Shown here: positions 23,229-27,221 of the stretch, one piece after another | Layout: every line of letters starts with the position of its first letter | Position numbering within the stretch: the stretch's first letter is position 1 | Virus record (IMG/VR): IMGVR_UViG_3300032088_002113 | Span: 1-27,221 of that record | From: a virus | Reading direction: 5' to 3' (one strand) | DNA length: 27,221 nucleotides | The notes under the pieces: model-generated | Told to the model about the DNA's origin: nothing | The model's input: only the letters and a program-made list of their open reading frames with translations | The model's database searches: none | Translations under genes and position numbers: made by a program

Positions 23229-25010
23229 ATGAATAAAATTATATATGCTGTGGACTTCGAAACATACTACGACAAAGAATGTAGTATTCGAACATTAGGC
23301 CCACTTGGGTATTTTTCTCACCCAAAATTTGACGCTTACATGGTGAGCGTAGTTGGTTCGGACGGTTTAACTTTTGTTGGGCATCCCGAAAAATTCGATT
23401 GGTCATTATTAAATGACAACATCGTCCTATCGCACAACGCCTCTTTTGATGAGACCCTTCATCTCTATGCGGTATCTATGGGGTGGTGGGACAGTTGTTC
23501 TCCAGCGGAGTGGCATTGCACAGCAGATCTAGTGGCTTATTGCAAACTTCCCAGATCTCTTAAAGGGGCTACTGCTAAACTATATGACATCCAAGTTGAT
23601 AAATCTACGCGCGATAATATGTCGGGGAAAAATTGGAGTGAGATGAGTGAAGAGTTCCAGAAGGAGGTAAGTGAGTATGCTATCAAAGATAGTGAGCTTT
23701 GCTTACGATTGTGGAATAGTCTGGAAGATAAGTGGCCGCAATTCGAAAGGAGTGTTAGTCGATTGAATAGGACAATTGTTCAGCGTGGAATCCCCATAGA
23801 CTTAGACCTACTAAAGACTCAACTCGAAACAATCAAAGTTCGTTTATTCGAAGCGGAAGAAGACATTCCTTGGTTGGGTGAAAAGCCTCTATTGAGTAGG
23901 GCAGCATTTAACTCTCAATGCCTTCTTGTTGGTATCGAGCCTCCAGCTAGTTTAGCTCAAACAGATAAGGACTCTCAGGAATGGGTGGAGTATCACAGCA
24001 AAGAGCATAAGTGGGTTTCAGCCGTCAAAGACTGGAGAAGGATAAACTCTCTAAAGAAGAAGCTAGAAGCATTTGATAACGCTACTATGTCTGACTCCCG
24101 TTACTATGGCGGCTGTATGTATTTCGGAGCGCACACTGGTAGGTTCAGTGGTTCGGGTGGAAACTTAAACCTACAGAACTTACCTAGAGAAGAAATGTTT
24201 GGGGTCAATCTCCGACACCTTATCAAACCCCACAAACTTAAAAGACTAGTCGTTGTTGACCTCTCCCAAATCGAAGTGAGAACACTTTGTTGGTTAGCAA
24301 ATGATAAAGAAATGCTTAACGAGATCGCAGAGTGTGATGACATCTATGAAGCGTTCGCGATTCGGTTTGGAATGTGGAACCCAGACGAAGAAGATAAATC
24401 CTTTAAGGAGCACCCCAAACTAAGACATTCAGTAAAAGGAATGGTGCTGGGGTGTGGCTATGGTGCAGGAGCAGGTCGTTTTGCTTCGATGTCCAACATC
24501 TCCGAAAAGGAAGCTGAGAAGAGAGTTAGGAAATATAGGAGTAAAATGCAGAGGGTTAAAACCCTGTGGTCCAAATATAACTCGGAAATCGAGGGTTCTC
24601 ACGAAGCTAGTCAGCAGATCCCTACAGAGTTCACTGTAGAACTCCCTAGCGGTAGGGTTATTAACTATGGTGTTCTTACGGCGACTCCAGATTGCGGAAG
24701 ATTACATTTTATAGCTGGTATTCCTAGACACGGGAAAGTCCTACCCGTCCGTCTTTGGGGAGGATTAGTAGCAGAGAATGCTTCACAAGCATTAGCTAGG
24801 GATATATTTTCCGATATGATGCTGCGTGTTGAAGAAGCTGGTTACAAAATAGTGATGCATGTCCACGACGAAATGGTCATCGAAGCTAGGGAAGAAGATG
24901 CTGAAGACACACTAAAAGAGGTTACAAGAATTATGTCGGAACCTCCGGCATGGATTCCTGATATCCCTCTATCCGCTGAAGGTTCAATCCTAACACGCTA
25001 TGAAAAATGA
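23229..25010 (+). CDS. polA: Family A DNA polymerase with 3'-5' exonuclease (593 aa)
   Basis: Replicative Pol I/T7-type polymerase. The N-terminal DEDDy exonuclease has D9-x-E11 (VDFET), N70/D74 (SHNASFDET) and Y150-x3-D154. The palm has motif A DLSQIEVR (D344), motif B R399-x3-K403...Y411-G, and motif C HDE (H546-D547-E548). There is no 5'-3' exonuclease, as in T7 polymerase. The residue equivalent to E. coli Phe762 in motif B is Leu407. The start (TTAAATATACATG) lacks a Shine-Dalgarno sequence and follows a hairpin with a U-tract. The 3' end overlaps the primase-helicase start by four bases (ATGA), so the two replication enzymes are translation-coupled. Confidence 0.95.
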   Translation: MNKIIYAVDFETYYDKECSIRTLGPLGYFSHPKFDAYMVSVVGSDGLTFVGHPEKFDWSLLNDNIVLSHNASFDETLHLYAVSMGWWDSCSPAEWHCTADLVAYCKLPRSLKGATAKLYDIQVDKSTRDNMSGKNWSEMSEEFQKEVSEYAIKDSELCLRLWNSLEDKWPQFERSVSRLNRTIVQRGIPIDLDLLKTQLETIKVRLFEAEEDIPWLGEKPLLSRAAFNSQCLLVGIEPPASLAQTDKDSQEWVEYHSKEHKWVSAVKDWRRINSLKKKLEAFDNATMSDSRYYGGCMYFGAHTGRFSGSGGNLNLQNLPREEMFGVNLRHLIKPHKLKRLVVVDLSQIEVRTLCWLANDKEMLNEIAECDDIYEAFAIRFGMWNPDEEDKSFKEHPKLRHSVKGMVLGCGYGAGAGRFASMSNISEKEAEKRVRKYRSKMQRVKTLWSKYNSEIEGSHEASQQIPTEFTVELPSGRVINYGVLTATPDCGRLHFIAGIPRHGKVLPVRLWGGLVAENASQALARDIFSDMMLRVEEAGYKIVMHVHDEMVIEAREEDAEDTLKEVTRIMSEPPAWIPDIPLSAEGSILTRYEK

Positions 25011-27187
25011 AATACAGATACATTGAAAATTTACGATCAAAGAAATGCACGCCGTGTGACGATATGTCTAAAGTTTCGGTTAATCCGAAACCTACCTTTA
25101 AGTCAAAAGCTGAATACAGAGAATGGTGTGGTAAGCAAACAACAAAGCATTGCTTCTATAGTCTAGCGGAAGGACTAGCACCTAACTCTCGAATAGAGGG
25201 CGACAACAAAATAAGGAGAGTTCACGGTATAGCCGCTGACTACGATGCTCCCGTGGACTGGATTAATGTGGATAATACTATCAATGCTAGGTGTGCTGGT
25301 TGTATGCCAAGTTGGAGATCTAAAACCCAGAGTGGATACATCAGGGTTGTGTTTGAGTTCGAAGAAGCTATATCCGTTCCAGACTTTTTGTATAAAGGTT
25401 TTATGCGCGAGCTTAAAAGCTCGATTGGCTTCCATAAGATATTCGCTGGGTATGATGTTAAATCTGAAAATCCTTCTCAATATTTCGAGATTGGAAAAGA
25501 CTGGGTTTCTTTAGGGGGATCTGTTTCCCCTGCTGTAGTTCAAACAGCACTCATTAAAGCTGCTCAAAGTAGTCCTCCAGAATCGAAAGAGACTTCAATA
25601 CCAATTGAAAAGATCGCGCAAGAAGTTGATAAGCGATTCCCCAATAGGTGGGTGGGTGATTTAGAAGTAGGTTCTAGAGGTCCACTGTTTTGGATTGACG
25701 ATGGGATTGATAGAGAAGGTTGTCAGGTATTTGAAGATGGGTGTATTGTCTACTCAGATCGAGATGAAGGTTGGAAGACTTGGCGAGATATCTTTGGTAA
25801 AGAGTTTGTTAAGAAATACGAAGAAGAGAAGATGGGTAATCTACTCGATGAGTATTGGTTTAACGGTAGGCAATTCTTTAAACTCCTTAACAAGATTGCA
25901 CAACCAATCCCAAGAGATCAACTCGTCCTAGAACTTAAACAGCGTGGCTTTAAACAACGCGCTAAGAAAGGTGAAAACCTTTCAGAAGTCGAGAACGCCA
26001 TCCTAGTCATTAGTAATCAAAATAGAATTAATGAAATCGCTCCAATTGTTTTCAGGAGGGATAAGCGTGTCGTTAGTTTTAACGGTCTCAGAATTCTTAA
26101 TAGTTCTAGCATCGAGCCAATCTTAGCAGCGGAAGATGGTGACTTTGATAAGTGGCCTTGGATCAATAAGTTCTTTGATCAGTTCTTCGTAGACTCCACA
26201 GACGTTAGGGCGAAGTATTACTTTTTCGCTTGGTTCCAGAGATTCTATGCGGGGGTTATCAATAATCGGGAAGATCAGGGGCAAGCTTGTATCCTAGTTG
26301 GTCCCGCTAAAAGGGGTAAGACTCTGCTATCTAATAAGATTATCTCTGCTGCTGTTGGTGGTTATGCCGATGCTAGTGATTATCTTTCGGGAGGAACTAA
26401 GTTCAATAAAGACTTAGGGAGAGCCGCTGCTTGGGTTATTGATGATACCGTAAGTGCTGCTTCATTCCAAGATCAACGGAAAGCAACAGAGCTAATTAAA
26501 CGTGGTGTGGCTAACCCAAGAATAGAGTTTATGGCTAAGTTCTCAGACGCTGTTACTCTCCCTTGGGCGGGTAGGATTATCGTTAGCCTCAACGACGATG
26601 CGAACAGTATGAGCGTTATCCCAACACTGGACTCTAGTAACCGTGATAAGTTGATGGCTTTCAAGATCTGCCCCAAACCATTTAAGTTCCCTAAGAAATA
26701 CGATCTAGAAGATATACTCGATAAGGAGCTACCCCACTTCCTAGCTTGGTTAGAGAAATGGAAACCGCCTGAAGAGGTTCTCGACGATGATCGATTTGGA
26801 GTTAAGAGCTACATTGATAATAGTATTGCTTATGCGGCTTACGATAACTCAAGTAGATCGCAAGTGGCCGAACTAATCGACTTCTTCTCAAAAGCTTGTA
26901 GAGAGCAGAACGATAGAATGAAAGAGTGGCGGGGGACTATTACTGAGTTCCAAGTCGCAATCCATACCTACAATAACGGTAGATCACTAGGAGCTTCAAA
27001 CAAACTAGAGTTCGTCCGAAATGGATTAGCGCACCTAGAAGATGCTGGTAAGGCGAACGGTGGGATCAGACCAATAAAGTCTGTAGGCAAAGGTAGTGGT
27101 AAAGTCTGGGTGATCGATGTCACTGAGCCTTTCGATATCGACTTCGAAGACTCTACAGAGAGTTCGCTGGACGCAGTGCTGCAATAG
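25007..27187 (+). CDS. Primase-helicase: AEP-like primase domain plus SF3/DUF5906-type helicase (726 aa)
   Basis: The C-terminal half holds the ATPase: Walker A GPAKRGKT (432-439), a Walker B-like WVIDD (476-480), and a later IIVSLNDD segment that fits sensor 1/motif C of superfamily 3-type viral helicases. The N-terminal 180 residues contain HGIAADYDAP with D78-x-D80, followed by S-x3-SGYIRVVFEF (105-117). This resembles an archaeo-eukaryotic primase core in which the usual motif II histidine is replaced by arginine. It would unwind the phage DNA and may make primers for the polymerase encoded directly upstream. The helicase call is firm; primase activity is probable but less certain. Confidence 0.85.
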   Translation: MKYRYIENLRSKKCTPCDDMSKVSVNPKPTFKSKAEYREWCGKQTTKHCFYSLAEGLAPNSRIEGDNKIRRVHGIAADYDAPVDWINVDNTINARCAGCMPSWRSKTQSGYIRVVFEFEEAISVPDFLYKGFMRELKSSIGFHKIFAGYDVKSENPSQYFEIGKDWVSLGGSVSPAVVQTALIKAAQSSPPESKETSIPIEKIAQEVDKRFPNRWVGDLEVGSRGPLFWIDDGIDREGCQVFEDGCIVYSDRDEGWKTWRDIFGKEFVKKYEEEKMGNLLDEYWFNGRQFFKLLNKIAQPIPRDQLVLELKQRGFKQRAKKGENLSEVENAILVISNQNRINEIAPIVFRRDKRVVSFNGLRILNSSSIEPILAAEDGDFDKWPWINKFFDQFFVDSTDVRAKYYFFAWFQRFYAGVINNREDQGQACILVGPAKRGKTLLSNKIISAAVGGYADASDYLSGGTKFNKDLGRAAAWVIDDTVSAASFQDQRKATELIKRGVANPRIEFMAKFSDAVTLPWAGRIIVSLNDDANSMSVIPTLDSSNRDKLMAFKICPKPFKFPKKYDLEDILDKELPHFLAWLEKWKPPEEVLDDDRFGVKSYIDNSIAYAAYDNSSRSQVAELIDFFSKACREQNDRMKEWRGTITEFQVAIHTYNNGRSLGASNKLEFVRNGLAHLEDAGKANGGIRPIKSVGKGSGKVWVIDVTEPFDIDFEDSTESSLDAVLQ

Positions 27188-27189
27188 GT

Positions 27190-27208
27190 AAGTGGTATCC
27201 ATCCACTT
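27190..27208 (+). terminator. Short inverted repeat just after the primase-helicase stop
   Basis: AAGTGG (27190-27195) pairs with CCACTT (27203-27208) over a 7-nt loop, three bases after the stop codon. Only a weak TTGTATTT follows. It could be a weak terminator or a processing hairpin; the window ends 13 bases later. Confidence 0.3.
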
Positions 27209-27221
27209 TGTATTTAAAACC

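Noticed and set aside
1-27221. Integrase, attachment site or transposase indicating a prophage or mobile element
   Set aside because: No recombinase signature was found; the HTH at 19382 lacks any DDE or catalytic domain and sits beside the terminase.

Overview
The window is a 27.2 kb piece of a tailed double-stranded DNA phage genome, free or integrated. The evidence is a complete large terminase with ATPase and nuclease motifs, an adjacent small-terminase candidate, a compact phage replisome, a 3411-residue virion-type 'polyvalent' protein, and dense packing with 1-26 bp gene overlaps. I see no integrase, attachment site, tRNA, rRNA or host housekeeping gene. Stops are standard TAA/TAG/TGA. 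Almost no start codon has a Shine-Dalgarno sequence at normal spacing; starts instead follow A-rich leaders or short tandem repeats. This suggests a host that initiates largely without Shine-Dalgarno pairing (Bacteroidota- or Verrucomicrobiota-like), but the host cannot be fixed from this sequence. Portal, major capsid and tail genes lie outside the window.

Layout. (1) 1-4870, plus strand: small, mostly unrecognised genes, followed by an SNF2-like superfamily 2 helicase and a DUF1599/Nmad1-type protein. One small gene carries a DnaA domain IV-like helix-turn-helix and another a C-terminal zinc ribbon. Gene junctions here carry degenerate copies of a TGAACCCTG repeat, which often supplies the stop codon or the leader of the next start. 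(2) 4867-19357, minus strand: a late/virion operon running terminase large subunit, a 371-aa disordered protein, a 355-aa coiled-coil protein, the 3411-aa protein with an HEYVH zincin motif, and a 74-aa lysine-rich protein. It meets block 1 tail to tail, with the two stop codons overlapping in one CTAG. (3) 19382-27187, plus strand: a small-terminase-like HTH protein divergent from the large subunit across only 24 bp, two small unknowns, a RuvC-like resolvase, a PD-(D/E)XK nuclease with four cysteines, an ssDNA-binding-like candidate, a small coiled-coil protein, a family A DNA polymerase, and a primase-helicase.

How the genes fit together. Block 3 reads as a replication and recombination cassette: polymerase, primase-helicase, nuclease, possible ssDNA-binding protein and junction resolvase, headed by the DNA-recognition half of the packaging motor. 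Block 2 supplies the packaging motor and proteins likely to be carried in the virion and ejected with the DNA. Block 1 looks like an accessory or early region. The most unusual signals are the repeat-built gene junctions and leaders, including an octamer array whose last copy contains the start codon. Also notable are a switch-like hairpin pair directly in front of the polymerase gene, the divergent terminase pair, and the giant metallopeptidase-containing protein.
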